Source: Xanthobacter sp. NM-25 (GTDB lineage Bacteria; Pseudomonadota; Alphaproteobacteria; Rhizobiales; Xanthobacteraceae). Taken from it: a stretch of DNA of 64,000 nucleotides. Numbering within the stretch: the stretch's first letter is position 1; every line of letters starts with the position of its first letter. Below the pieces are notes generated by a model. That model was not told where the DNA came from. It did no database searches and saw only the letters and a list, made by a program, of their open reading frames with translations. Of the stretch, positions 1-8,278 are shown piece after piece. The DNA is taken from the NCBI RefSeq assembly GCF_022138605.1, contig NZ_JACBFS010000006.1, positions 242,364 through 306,363 of the forward strand, given 5' to 3'. The position numbers and the translations under genes are program-made.

Positions 1-1094
1 GCGCCCACCAGGAATCCGGGCGTATCTGCGAAGGTGATGAGCGGGATGTTGAAGCTGTCGCACAGGACGATGAAGCTCACCACCTTGTCGCAGGCATCCG
101 CATCGAGCGCTCCGCCCTTGTGCTGGGGATTGATGGCGATGACGCCCACCGTCTCCCCGGCCAACCGGGCAAGGCCGGTGAAAGCCACCGGCGCGAACCG
201 TTCCTTCAGGGGAAACAGGGTGCCGGCGTCGAAGATCACCTCCAGCAGGCGCTTCACGTCATAGGTGCGCTTCGGGCTTTCCGGCAGCAGGTCCAGAAGC
301 CGCATCTGGTCGCCTCCCGGCGCGCCGGGGGCGATGCGCGGCGGCAGTTCCTGGCCGTGGGAGGGCATGTAGGACAAAAACCGCTTGATGAGGTCGATGG
401 CCTCCTCGTCCGTGTCCACGGCGCGGTCCACCACGCCGGTCACCTGGGTCTGCACCTCCCAGCCGCCGAATTCGCGCGGGTCGGCCGCCTCGGCCAGCGC
501 CACCGAAGTGACGTGCTCGCTCGACACCGCCAGCACCGCGCCTTTGCGCATCACCACGAAATCGGACATGGAGGCGTAGAAGGAGCCATCGCCATAGGTC
601 AGGCCCAGCACCGCCGCCGCCCACGGGGACGAGCGATCGCGCCACAGTTCCGAATGCTCGCCCGCCCGGTGCAGCCCCTGGCCACCCATGATGTCCGGGA
701 TGCGCGAGCCGGCGCATTCGTTGAGCAGCACCAGCGGCACGCCATTCTTCGCCGCATTGGCCTTGGCATGGTGGAACTTCTTGTCACCGATGGCGGAAGT
801 GGAGGCGCCGAGGGTGGTGAAATCCGCCGCATGCACCACCACCGGCCGCCCGTCCACGCTGGCGGTGCCGCTCACATAGCCGTCGCCAGCGGAGCGCGCC
901 TCATCCTCGGGACGGATGGAGACGGCGAGCTGCCCCCATTCGCTGAAGCTGCCGTCATCGCTCAGATGGGCGACACGCTCGCGGGCGTTCAGGATGCCCT
1001 GCGCCTTGCGCTCCTCCAGCCGCTTGGCGGAACCCATGGCCAGCGCCCGCGCGCGCCGGCGCTCCAGCTCTTCGATCTCGTTTTGAAACGCCAT
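1..1094 (-). CDS. Acyl-CoA carboxylase carboxyltransferase subunit (PccB/MmdA-like), 3' end cut by window
   Basis: The first 364 codons of a crotonase-fold carboxyltransferase are present; the C-terminal part lies beyond base 1. The family moves a carboxyl group from carboxybiotin to an acyl-CoA such as propionyl-CoA. Readable motifs include GASTSAIGDKKFHHAK and NECAGSRIPDIMGG in the N-terminal half and a second domain starting around GAPGGDQMRLLDLLPE. The ATG at 1094 lies one base after the stop of the biotin carrier gene, so the two are probably translationally coupled. The matching biotin carboxylase is about 9 kb away, on the other side of the regulator. Propionyl-CoA as substrate is inferred from the lyase upstream; acetyl-CoA, methylcrotonyl-CoA or a decarboxylase role cannot be excluded without the C-terminus. 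Confidence 0.85.
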   Translation of the reverse strand, partial: MAFQNEIEELERRRARALAMGSAKRLEERKAQGILNARERVAHLSDDGSFSEWGQLAVSIRPEDEARSAGDGYVSGTASVDGRPVVVHAADFTTLGASTSAIGDKKFHHAKANAAKNGVPLVLLNECAGSRIPDIMGGQGLHRAGEHSELWRDRSSPWAAAVLGLTYGDGSFYASMSDFVVMRKGAVLAVSSEHVTSVALAEAADPREFGGWEVQTQVTGVVDRAVDTDEEAIDLIKRFLSYMPSHGQELPPRIAPGAPGGDQMRLLDLLPESPKRTYDVKRLLEVIFDAGTLFPLKERFAPVAFTGLARLAGETVGVIAINPQHKGGALDADACDKVVSFIVLCDSFNIPLITFADTPGFLVG

Positions 1095-1095
1095 C

Positions 1096-1314
1096 TCACT
1101 CAATCCATGCCACGATCTGATCCGCAGCCACCGGATCCGCCGGCTGCACCAGCACCTCGCTCACCCGGCCGGCCTTCGGCGCCAGCACGGGGATTTCCAT
1201 TTTCATGGATTCGATGACCATCAACTCCTGATGCTCTTCGACGCTGTCGCCCACCGCCACCAGCACCTGCCAGACGGAGCCCGACACTTCTGAAATCGCT
1301 GAGGTTTTGCTCAT
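1096..1314 (-). CDS. Small biotin carboxyl carrier protein (biotinyl domain only)
   Basis: This 72-residue protein is a single biotinyl/lipoyl-attachment domain. The biotinylation motif is ESMKMEIPV, with Lys38 as the acceptor lysine. It lacks the Pro/Ala-rich N-terminal linker of AccB and so resembles the free-standing carriers of some acyl-CoA carboxylases or decarboxylases. The ATG at 1314 begins a sequence (MSKTSAISEV) that runs directly into the domain, so a longer start is unlikely. It sits between the TRAP permease gene (56 nt upstream) and the carboxyltransferase gene (1 nt downstream). It probably shuttles carboxybiotin between the distant biotin carboxylase and the adjacent carboxyltransferase. 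Confidence 0.85.
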   Translation of the reverse strand: MSKTSAISEVSGSVWQVLVAVGDSVEEHQELMVIESMKMEIPVLAPKAGRVSEVLVQPADPVAADQIVAWIE

Positions 1315-1370
1315 CGGTTCAACTTTCTTCACGAGCCGGCCCCTGTGGGATCGGCGGCAGAGGGAAACGG

Positions 1371-2651
1371 CTACTTGCCGAAGATCAGGTCCGGCAGCCA
1401 CAGCGACAGGAACGGCACATAGGTGACCACCATCAGCAGCGCGAACAGCAGCAGTTGCAGCGGCAGCACGCCCTTGGTGACGACGCTGAGCGGCGTTTTC
1501 GCCACGTTCGAGAGCACGAACAGGTTGAGGCCCACCGGCGGGGTCAGCAAGGCCAGCTCCATGTTGATGGTGATCACCACCGCGAAATGCACCGGATCGA
1601 TGCCCATGGGCTTCAACAGCGGCACCAGGATCGGCAGCGTGATCAGCATGATGGAGATGGCCTCCAGGAACATGCCCATGACGAGCAGGATCACGTTGAT
1701 GATCAGCAGGAACTGCCAGGGCTGCAGGCCGCTCTCGCCAATGGTCCGCACCACGCTGCCGGGCACGCCGGAGGCGGTCAGCCATTGGGCAAAGGCGAGC
1801 GCGGTGGCGATGATGATGGTGATCACCGCCGCCCCCTGCACGGAATCGCCGATCTCCGAGAGGCAATCGCGCCACGTGAAGCCCTTGTAGTAGAAGAGCG
1901 CGATGATCAGGGCCATGGAGGCCGCCACCACCGATGCCTCGGTCACCGTGGTGAAGCCGCCATAGATGCCCACCGCGATCACCACCGGCAAAGACAGGGC
2001 CGGCAGCGCGTGAAGAGTGACCTTCACCGCTTCCGCACGGTCGCGTCGCGGCTCGCGCGGCAGCTTGTAGCGATGGGCGTAATACATGGAATAGGCAACG
2101 AAGATCGTGGCCTGGATCAACCCCGGCACCACACCGGCCAGGAACAGGCGCGGCACCGATTCTTCGGCGATCAGCGCGAACAGGATCATGGCGAGGCTGG
2201 GCGGAATGAGGATGCCCAGGGTGCCGGACGAGGCCAGAACGCCCAGCGTGAACGGCATGGGATAGTTCCGCTCCTTCATGGCCGGAACCAGGATGCCACC
2301 CATGGCCACCGCGGTCGCCACCGACGAGCCGCAGATGGCCCCGAACAGGGCGCAGGCCACCACCGCGACGATGGCGAGCCCGCCGCGCACCTGCCCCACC
2401 CACAGGCTCACCATGTCGATGAGCGCCTTGGCCACCCCGCCCTTCTGCATGAAGGAGGCGGCCATGACGAAGAACGGCACCGCCAGCAGGGTCTCGGAAT
2501 TCAGCCCGTCGAGCATGCGCTGGAACGCGCCGATCACCGGATCGCCGTTGATCGCGTACATGAAGACGGCGACCGAGCCGAGCACCAGATAAAGCGGCAT
2601 GCCGATGGCGAGCATCGCGAAGAAGACGACGCCGAAAAGCTGGATCGACAT
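1371..2651 (-). CDS. dctM: TRAP transporter large permease, DctM family
   Basis: This 426-residue, strongly hydrophobic protein is the large membrane subunit of a tripartite ATP-independent periplasmic (TRAP) transporter. The family couples uptake of carboxylates to the sodium gradient. It has about a dozen membrane segments and family-typical stretches such as FGAICGSSVATAVAMGGI and TLGILIPPSLAMILFA. It begins 3 nt after the small permease gene ends, so the two are co-translated. Its place beside dicarboxylyl-CoA enzymes suggests import of a dicarboxylate. The exact substrate is not readable from the sequence. Confidence 0.93.
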   Translation of the reverse strand: MSIQLFGVVFFAMLAIGMPLYLVLGSVAVFMYAINGDPVIGAFQRMLDGLNSETLLAVPFFVMAASFMQKGGVAKALIDMVSLWVGQVRGGLAIVAVVACALFGAICGSSVATAVAMGGILVPAMKERNYPMPFTLGVLASSGTLGILIPPSLAMILFALIAEESVPRLFLAGVVPGLIQATIFVAYSMYYAHRYKLPREPRRDRAEAVKVTLHALPALSLPVVIAVGIYGGFTTVTEASVVAASMALIIALFYYKGFTWRDCLSEIGDSVQGAAVITIIIATALAFAQWLTASGVPGSVVRTIGESGLQPWQFLLIINVILLVMGMFLEAISIMLITLPILVPLLKPMGIDPVHFAVVITINMELALLTPPVGLNLFVLSNVAKTPLSVVTKGVLPLQLLLFALLMVVTYVPFLSLWLPDLIFGK

Positions 2652-2654
2652 GGC

Positions 2655-3152
2655 TCAGATCTCCACCGCGGTGTGGAGCGCCATGGTCTTCTCGTCAAAG
2701 CGCATGAGATAAGCCCAGAAACGCTGGACATAGCGCAGCAGCAGCAGCGCGCCGCCCACCGGCGCCGCCGAATAATAGATCCACAGCGGGAAAGCGAGGC
2801 CGGTGGGGCTGCGCTCGTCCAGATCGAAGGCGTCGAAGGTGATCTTCCAGCCATACCAGATGAGGCAGACCGAGAAGATGATGCCCACCAGGCAGTTGAT
2901 CAGCTCGAACCAGCGCTGGGTGCGCACCGAGAGGTGGGAGATGACGAAATCGGCGCGGATGTGGGAATCGACGCGCACCAGTTCGCTCACCCCCACGAAC
3001 ATGGCCCACACGAGCATGTAGACCGCAACCTCGGCGAACCAGGTGATGGCATAATCCCGGAACAGCCACAGGGAAATGATCTGATAGGAATACATCGCCA
3101 GCGCGACAGCGCCGATGATGCCGATGAAGAGCCGCTGCGCCTTGGCGATCAT
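2655..3152 (-). CDS. dctQ: TRAP transporter small permease, DctQ family
   Basis: This 165-residue protein has four predicted membrane helices, the usual topology and length of DctQ subunits. The family motif region around VGVSELVRVDSHIRADFV is present; DctQ proteins usually carry a conserved Arg/Asp pair between helices 2 and 3. It links the periplasmic binding protein to the DctM channel subunit. The gene lies between dctP and dctM in the usual P-Q-M order. An 86-bp spacer holding a strong hairpin separates it from dctP, whereas dctM follows almost immediately. Confidence 0.88.
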   Translation of the reverse strand: MIAKAQRLFIGIIGAVALAMYSYQIISLWLFRDYAITWFAEVAVYMLVWAMFVGVSELVRVDSHIRADFVISHLSVRTQRWFELINCLVGIIFSVCLIWYGWKITFDAFDLDERSPTGLAFPLWIYYSAAPVGGALLLLRYVQRFWAYLMRFDEKTMALHTAVEI

Positions 3153-3187
3153 GAGCGCTCGACCTTTCGCAAACGAAGTGGAAAAGC

Positions 3188-3225
3188 CCCGTCGGGCAGC
3201 CGGCCGAAACCGGATGCCAGACGGG
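3188..3225 (-). other. Intercistronic hairpin between dctP and dctQ
   Basis: The spacer contains a three-tier inverted repeat: CCCGTC/GACGGG, then GGCA/TGCC, then CCGG/CCGG around a 6-nt loop, each tier separated by one mismatch. There is no T-run on the transcribed strand, so full termination is unlikely. It could stabilise the 3' end of the dctP message or let only part of transcription through, giving more binding protein than permease. Confidence 0.5.
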
Positions 3226-3239
3226 TCAGGTGAAGCGGC

Positions 3240-4277
3240 TCAGGTGTTCTGCTTCAGCGCGGAGAGCGCCATCTTGACGAGCTCGGGATTGATCTTGAGC
3301 TTGGGCACGAGTTCATCCTGGGTGGACATCAGGCCCTTGCGGATGTCGTCGAGCAGGGACTGCTCGGGGCGCACCACCGTCACCCCATTGGCGGCCAGCG
3401 TGTCGAATGCCTTCTGCTGCGCCGCCGTGGTCATGGCGCGGAACTCGGTGATGTGGTCGGCCCAGCTGCCGATCAGCAGATCCTGCAGCGGCTTCGGCAG
3501 CTTGTCATAGGAGCCCTGCGCGATGACGGGGATATATTGGTGGAAGAACTGGCGCTCCACCACCGTGCACTTGATGCCCGAATCCCACAGCTTCGAGGAG
3601 GCGACGCCGGCCGAATTGGAATACATGGCGACGAAATTACCCTGGCTCAGGGCCATGGGCACCTCGGCCCAGGGCACCAGCACCGGGTCGCCACCGAAAT
3701 AGCGGATCCGCGCCTCGGTGCCGGCGCCGCCGAAGCTGCGCACGCGCAGGCCCTTCAGATCGAGGCTGGAACCGATCATGCGGGTGGCATGGGTGTCGCT
3801 GTAGCCGTGATCCAGCCACTTGCCGATCACCTTCACCTTCAGCTTGTCTTCGAGCTGCTTGTTGATGGCCTGGCCCACCGCCCCGTCGCTGACGGGGTGC
3901 ATGGCCGGCTGCGGCACGCCGAAGAACATGGGCAGAAGGAAGATGTCGTTGTTGGGGTCGATGCCACCCAGCACCCAATTGCCCGGCATGGCCATGTCGA
4001 TGGCGCCCTGGCGCAGGGCCCGCGGCACGTTCACATCGTTGAACAGCTGAGCCGAATGGAACAGCTCGATATCGAGTTCGCCATTGGACTCCTTCTTCAG
4101 CATCTCCAGCCACTTGGTGACGACCGCGTGGCGGTGGTGGCCGGGCGCGTCATCGGTGGACATCTTGAATTTGAAGACGGTCTGGGCGCGGGCGCCGATG
4201 GCCGGCATGGCCAGGCTGGCACCCACGGCGGCGGATGCAGCGAGGAGGCCTCGCCGCGACAGTTTGAAGGTGTCCAT
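3240..4277 (-). CDS. dctP: TRAP transporter periplasmic substrate-binding protein, DctP family
   Basis: This 345-residue secreted protein captures the TRAP substrate in the periplasm. The N-terminus reads KLSRRGLLAASAAVGASLA and then AIGARAQ, a twin-arginine-type signal peptide with a probable cleavage site after ARA. The mature part has the family core LKGLRVRSFGGAGTEARIRY, whose arginine region usually binds the substrate carboxylate, followed by EVPMALSQGNFVAMYSNS. I chose the ATG at 4277 because a purine-rich AAGAGGGG ribosome site lies just upstream and the signal peptide follows directly. An in-frame extension to 4418 is unlikely. It heads the P-Q-M transporter genes, about 190 nt after the lyase gene, and may have its own promoter. 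Confidence 0.9.
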   Translation of the reverse strand: MDTFKLSRRGLLAASAAVGASLAMPAIGARAQTVFKFKMSTDDAPGHHRHAVVTKWLEMLKKESNGELDIELFHSAQLFNDVNVPRALRQGAIDMAMPGNWVLGGIDPNNDIFLLPMFFGVPQPAMHPVSDGAVGQAINKQLEDKLKVKVIGKWLDHGYSDTHATRMIGSSLDLKGLRVRSFGGAGTEARIRYFGGDPVLVPWAEVPMALSQGNFVAMYSNSAGVASSKLWDSGIKCTVVERQFFHQYIPVIAQGSYDKLPKPLQDLLIGSWADHITEFRAMTTAAQQKAFDTLAANGVTVVRPEQSLLDDIRKGLMSTQDELVPKLKINPELVKMALSALKQNT

Positions 4278-4420
4278 GTTCCCCTCTTCTTTCGGTCGAT
4301 CTGGAAATCGTCGTTGGAACTGGAAGTGCCGGCTGATGCCGTTTCTTTTTTCAGGATCGGCCGCGATGCCGCGACCGAGAGCACATGGAACCGGCCAGAC
4401 GCGGCGCGGTCGGCGCAACC

Positions 4421-4442
4421 GCCTGCGGATGACACCGCAGGC
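4421..4442 (-). terminator. Hairpin after the lyase gene, possible attenuator
   Basis: A perfect 8-bp stem, GCCTGCGG/CCGCAGGC, surrounds a 6-nt loop 25 nt after the lyase stop on the leftward transcript. No T-run follows, so it is at most a weak or Rho-assisted terminator. It may separate the acyl-CoA genes from the transporter genes. Confidence 0.35.
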
Positions 4443-4466
4443 CTACGCATTCACACATTGGCGAAA

Positions 4467-5378
4467 TCACATGCCGATCAGATCGGCCTTCTTCAGCATG
4501 GCGCTGAACATGCGGATGGAGGCGACATCCACCATGGTGCCGTCCACCTGGATGGCGCCGAGCCCCTGGGCCTCGGCGTCCTTATAGGCGGCGGCGAGCT
4601 TGCGGGCCCGCGCCACCTGGTCCTTGTCGGGGGTGAAGACCGACAGCGCCCACTCGATCTGCGCGGGATGGATCGCCCACTTGCCCACGCAGCCCAGGGT
4701 GAGGGAGCGGGAAGCCTCCTCGGTGTAACCGGCCGGATCACGGAAATCCGCATAGGGCCCGTCCACCGCATCGATGCCGGCGGCGCGGCAGGCCATCACC
4801 ATGCGGAAGCGCGAATAGTGCCACACGTCGCCGGGATAGGGCCCCACCTTGCCATCGGGGGTGATGAGCACCCCCATGGAGGCGGAAAAATCCCCCATGC
4901 CGAAGATTAAAGCCTCCAGACGCGGCGACGATTTCGCAATCGCCTCGACGTTCTGGAGGCCCTCCACCTCCTCAATCAGGGCTTCGAGGCCGATGGATTT
5001 GGTGAGGCCGAGGTCCTGCTCGATCTGGCTCAGCAGGGTGTCGGCAAACAGGATGTCGGAAGGGGTCTTCACCTTCGTCATCATGAAGGTGTCGATATTT
5101 TCCCGCGCGCCTTCCACCACCTCGAGAATGTCGCGGTAGGTGTATTTGGTGGACAGGTCGTTGATGCGCACGCAGCGGGTCTTGCGCCCCCAGTCGAGGG
5201 TATTGAGGGCCTCGATGATATTCTTGCGGGCCGCCGCCTTCTGGCTGGGCGCCACCGCGTCTTCCAGATCGAGGAACACGTGGTCGGCATCGGAGGCCGC
5301 GGCCTTGCGGATCATCTTTTCCGACGAGCCGGGAACGGCGAGCTGGACGCGCCGCAGGCGCTGGGGACGAGTGCTCAT
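4467..5378 (-). CDS. HpcH/HpaI-family CoA-ester lyase, closest in appearance to malyl-CoA/beta-methylmalyl-CoA lyase
   Basis: This 303-residue TIM-barrel protein belongs to the CitE/Mcl1 lyase group, which reversibly cleaves malyl-CoA to acetyl-CoA plus glyoxylate, or methylmalyl-CoA to propionyl-CoA plus glyoxylate. Recognisable features are FLDLEDAVAP (residues 35-44), NIIEALNTLDWGRK, VRIND with Arg71, LIEEVEG with Glu136 as a probable metal ligand, GMGDFSASMG with Asp163, and the late GCVGKWAIHPAQIEWA. NIIEALNTLDWGRK and GKWAIHP strongly resemble Rhodobacter-type Mcl1 as I remember it. The start overlaps the CoA-transferase stop by 4 nt (ATGA). Citramalyl-CoA lyase is the main alternative. 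Distinguishing them needs a tree or an assay. Confidence 0.82.
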   Translation of the reverse strand: MSTRPQRLRRVQLAVPGSSEKMIRKAAASDADHVFLDLEDAVAPSQKAAARKNIIEALNTLDWGRKTRCVRINDLSTKYTYRDILEVVEGARENIDTFMMTKVKTPSDILFADTLLSQIEQDLGLTKSIGLEALIEEVEGLQNVEAIAKSSPRLEALIFGMGDFSASMGVLITPDGKVGPYPGDVWHYSRFRMVMACRAAGIDAVDGPYADFRDPAGYTEEASRSLTLGCVGKWAIHPAQIEWALSVFTPDKDQVARARKLAAAYKDAEAQGLGAIQVDGTMVDVASIRMFSAMLKKADLIGM

Positions 5379-6637
5379 GCTGCAGTCTCTGGGGTGGGAG
5401 TGCGGGGCCGGCCGAAGGCGCCGGCGGTCTTCAGGCGGGCGACGGCATCGGCGGAAAGGCCCGCTTCCGCCAGCACCGCCTCGGTGTGCTCGCCGAGCAG
5501 CGGCGCCCGGCGCCGGATGCCACCGGGCGTCGCCGTCATCTTCACCGGCGTGCCGGCGAGGGTGACGGGCGTGTCCATGCCCGGCTGCTCCACGGCGACG
5601 ATCATCTCGCGGGCGGCGAAATGGGGATCGGCCATGATGTCGGCAACGTTGTAGACGGGACCAAACGGGATCTTGCCGCCCAGCAGGTCCAGCAGCTCTT
5701 TCTTGCTGCGAACCCCGGTGAAGGCGGAGAGGATCCCGATCAGCGCCACCCGGTTCTCATAGCGCCCTTCCCAGGTGGAAAAACGCGGGTCGGCGGGCAG
5801 CTCCGGCATGGCGAACAGCCGGCACAATTCGCCGAACATGCGGTCGTCATAGGCGGTGATGGTGCACCAGCCGTCCTTGGTGGGGAAGGTACCGAACGGG
5901 CAGAGGAAGGGATGCTGGTTGCCCTGCGGCACCGGCACCATGCCGCCATAGGCATATTGGTGCAGCACCCGCTCGCACAGGGCGAGAATGGAATCCACCA
6001 TGCTCACGTCCACCAACTGGCCCTCGCCCGTGCGTTGCGCATGGTGCACGGCGCAGACGATGCCGAAGGCGGCCAGCATGGCCGGCACGATGTCGCCCAC
6101 CCCCGGCCCGATCTTGGTGGGCTCGCCATTCTCCGTGCCGGTGATGGCCATGATGCCACCGAAGGCCTGGGCCACCACGTCATAGGCCGGCCAGTCTCCA
6201 TAGGGACTGGGCAGGGTGCGCGGATCACCAAAGCCGCGGATGGTGGCATAGACGAGCTTGGGGTTGCGCGCCTTCAAGGTCTCGTAGGACAGGCCGAGCC
6301 GCTCCATCACGCCAGCCCGGTAGTTCTCGACGATCACATCGGCGCCGTCGATCAGCTGCAGCAGCACGTCGCGCGCCTCGGCCGATTTCAGATCGAGGGT
6401 GATGGAGCGCTTGTTGCGGTTCACCGAGGCGAAATAGCCGGCGAAGGCCTTGAGCTGATCGTCCGGATGGAACGGCCCGAAGGTGCGGGTGACGTCGCCA
6501 TCGGGCGGCTCAACCTTGATCACGTCGGCGCCCTGGTCGGCCAGCATCTGGGTGCAATAGGGACCGGCCAGGAAGTGCGTCATGTCGATGACGCGCAGAT
6601 CGCCGAGCGCACCGAGCGCCACAGCCGGGGGGCTCAT
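5375..6637 (-). CDS. CaiB/BaiF family (class III) CoA-transferase
   Basis: This protein of 420 residues moves CoA between carboxylic acids, the family role in activating a free acid. Family features are LRVIDMTHFLAGPYCTQMLA near the N-terminus, DVIKVEPPDGD, VNRNKRSITLDLKS, and VDVSMVDSILAL, whose Asp matches the catalytic aspartate position of formyl-CoA transferase. I chose the ATG at 6637 because it overlaps the upstream MaoC stop as ATGA; an in-frame start at 6691 would lie well inside that gene. It overlaps the lyase downstream in the same way. Probable job: charge the TRAP-imported acid with CoA taken from succinyl-CoA or another acyl-CoA. The substrate is inferred only. Confidence 0.88.
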   Translation of the reverse strand: MSPPAVALGALGDLRVIDMTHFLAGPYCTQMLADQGADVIKVEPPDGDVTRTFGPFHPDDQLKAFAGYFASVNRNKRSITLDLKSAEARDVLLQLIDGADVIVENYRAGVMERLGLSYETLKARNPKLVYATIRGFGDPRTLPSPYGDWPAYDVVAQAFGGIMAITGTENGEPTKIGPGVGDIVPAMLAAFGIVCAVHHAQRTGEGQLVDVSMVDSILALCERVLHQYAYGGMVPVPQGNQHPFLCPFGTFPTKDGWCTITAYDDRMFGELCRLFAMPELPADPRFSTWEGRYENRVALIGILSAFTGVRSKKELLDLLGGKIPFGPVYNVADIMADPHFAAREMIVAVEQPGMDTPVTLAGTPVKMTATPGGIRRRAPLLGEHTEAVLAEAGLSADAVARLKTAGAFGRPRTPTPETAA

Positions 6638-7122
6638 GCCGGCCTCCAGTGGCTGGCCCGCTTCACCAGCACCCGGCGCACGCATTCGCACACCACCACA
6701 TTGTCCTGGTTCACGCCGAAGTGGCGGAAGGTGACGATGCCGGCATCCTCCCGCTCGGCCTCCTCCTTGGCCACCACCTCGGTGTAGGCATAGAGCGTAT
6801 CGCCATGGAACACCGGCGATTTCAGCCGCAGGCCGGTCATGCCGATCTCCGCCAAAGCATTCTCCGCCGTATCCTGGCTGGCCATGCCGACGACGAGGGC
6901 GGTGGTCACGCCGCCGAACACCACGCGCCTGCCGAACGGCGCGGTCTTCATCATGTGCTCGTCGAAATGGCCGGCGGCAGTGTTCATGACGAGGTTGGTG
7001 ATGAGCACGTTCTCCAACGGCTCCACGGTCTTGCCGCGGGCATGCTTCATCACGGCGCCCACCTCGAACGCCTCGAAATAGCTGCCCGGCGCGGTGAGGG
7101 TCGCAACAGTCGCGCGATCCAT
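6634..7122 (-). CDS. MaoC-family (hot-dog fold) enoyl-CoA hydratase, C-terminal-half type
   Basis: A 162-residue single hot-dog domain with FEAFEVGAVMKHARGKTVEP and ENVLITNLVMNTAAGHFDEH. These match the MaoC pattern in which an Asp and His around the substrate tunnel hydrate an enoyl-CoA. It looks like the second half of two-domain mesaconyl-CoA hydratases, while the gene at 8275 looks like the first half. This suggests the two short proteins form one heteromeric hydratase (inference). It lies one base after the dehydrogenase gene and overlaps the CoA-transferase by 4 nt. Confidence 0.8.
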   Translation of the reverse strand: MDRATVATLTAPGSYFEAFEVGAVMKHARGKTVEPLENVLITNLVMNTAAGHFDEHMMKTAPFGRRVVFGGVTTALVVGMASQDTAENALAEIGMTGLRLKSPVFHGDTLYAYTEVVAKEEAEREDAGIVTFRHFGVNQDNVVVCECVRRVLVKRASHWRPA

Positions 7123-7123
7123 C

Positions 7124-8278
7124 TCACATCCTCCCCAGAAGGCTGTCGGAGATGACCCGCAGCTGGATCTCGGAGGTGCCCTCGAACACCTTGGTCAGGC
7201 GCGCGTCACGCCAATAGCACTCCACCGCGTGATGGGTGGTGTAGCCGGCGCCGCCATGGATCTGCAGCGCGTCGGAGGTCACCCGCTCGGCCATCTCGCT
7301 GGCGATATATTTGGCCATGGAGGCCTCGCGGTCACAGCGCACGCCGGTGTCGATCTGGTTGCACACGAAATGCGTGAACTGCCGGCAGGCCTCCACTTCG
7401 GTGGCCATGCGGGCGATCTTGAAGCGGGTTTCCTGGAAGGCGGCGATGGGCTGGCCGAACTGCACCCGTTCCTTGGAATAGGTGATGGCGTCTTCCAGCC
7501 CCGCCCGGGCGACACCCACGGCCCGCGCCGCCGTCTGGGCGCGGGCGCTTTCCAGCCCCTGGGTGGCGTAATAGAAACCCTTGCCTTCCTCACCGATCAT
7601 GTTTTCGGCGGGAATGCGGAAATTGTCGAAGGCCAGCTCATAGGTCTTCATGCCGAAATAGCCGATTTTCGGAATGGGAGATCCGGCCATGCCTTCGGGG
7701 AACTCACCCCGCTTCTTCTCGAAGATGAACATTGACAGGCCGAGATGCCGCTTTTCCGGCGGCGCCTTGGAGGTGCGCGCCACCAGGATGATGAAATCGG
7801 CTTCTTTCGCGAAGGTGCACCAGTATTTGTTGCCGGTGACGAGATAGCTGTCGCCGTCCTTCACCGCGCGGGTAGTCATGGAGGCCACGTCGGAGCCGGC
7901 GCCCGGCTCGGACATGGCGAAGGCGCCCACCATCTCGCCGGCGGCCATCTTGGGCAGGAAGTGCTTGCGCTGGGCCTCGCTCATCTGGTGGCTGCCGATC
8001 AGCAGGTTGCCGCGCACGATGATGGAGCCCACCGACATCCAGCCGCGCGCCAGCTCCTCGGAGACGAGGCAATATTCAAAGCAGCCGAGGCCGAGGCCGC
8101 CGTATTCCTCCGGAATGAGGATGCCGAAATAGCCGAGCTCACCCAGCTTGTCGCGCAGCGCCATGGGGATGTCCGCCCGCTCGGGATCGAGCTTGTTGGC
8201 GAGCGGGATCACCTCGCGGCGGGTGAACGCGCGGGCATGCTCCTGAATGGCGCGCCGCTCTTCGGTCATATAGGTCAT
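7124..8278 (-). CDS. Acyl-CoA dehydrogenase
   Basis: A full-length 384-residue FAD-dependent acyl-CoA dehydrogenase that introduces an alpha,beta double bond into an acyl-CoA and passes electrons to ETF. Visible family motifs are AFAMSEPGAGSD, GNKYWCTFAKEADF, the RVQFGQPIAAFQ helix, QIHGGAGYTT, and the C-terminal LTKVFEGTSEIQLRVI, whose FEG glutamate aligns with the usual catalytic base. The length is the standard size, without the long N-terminal extension reported for methylsuccinyl-CoA dehydrogenase, so specificity cannot be assigned. It is coupled upstream (4-nt overlap) and downstream (1-nt gap) to the two MaoC genes, so oxidation followed by hydration of one substrate is likely. Confidence 0.92.
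   Translation of the reverse strand: MTYMTEERRAIQEHARAFTRREVIPLANKLDPERADIPMALRDKLGELGYFGILIPEEYGGLGLGCFEYCLVSEELARGWMSVGSIIVRGNLLIGSHQMSEAQRKHFLPKMAAGEMVGAFAMSEPGAGSDVASMTTRAVKDGDSYLVTGNKYWCTFAKEADFIILVARTSKAPPEKRHLGLSMFIFEKKRGEFPEGMAGSPIPKIGYFGMKTYELAFDNFRIPAENMIGEEGKGFYYATQGLESARAQTAARAVGVARAGLEDAITYSKERVQFGQPIAAFQETRFKIARMATEVEACRQFTHFVCNQIDTGVRCDREASMAKYIASEMAERVTSDALQIHGGAGYTTHHAVECYWRDARLTKVFEGTSEIQLRVISDSLLGRM

Noticed and set aside
1455..3233. A 592-codon plus-strand frame opposite the TRAP permease genes
   Set aside because: Composition is dominated by His, Gln, Arg and Asp, as expected from the complement of hydrophobic membrane-protein codons.
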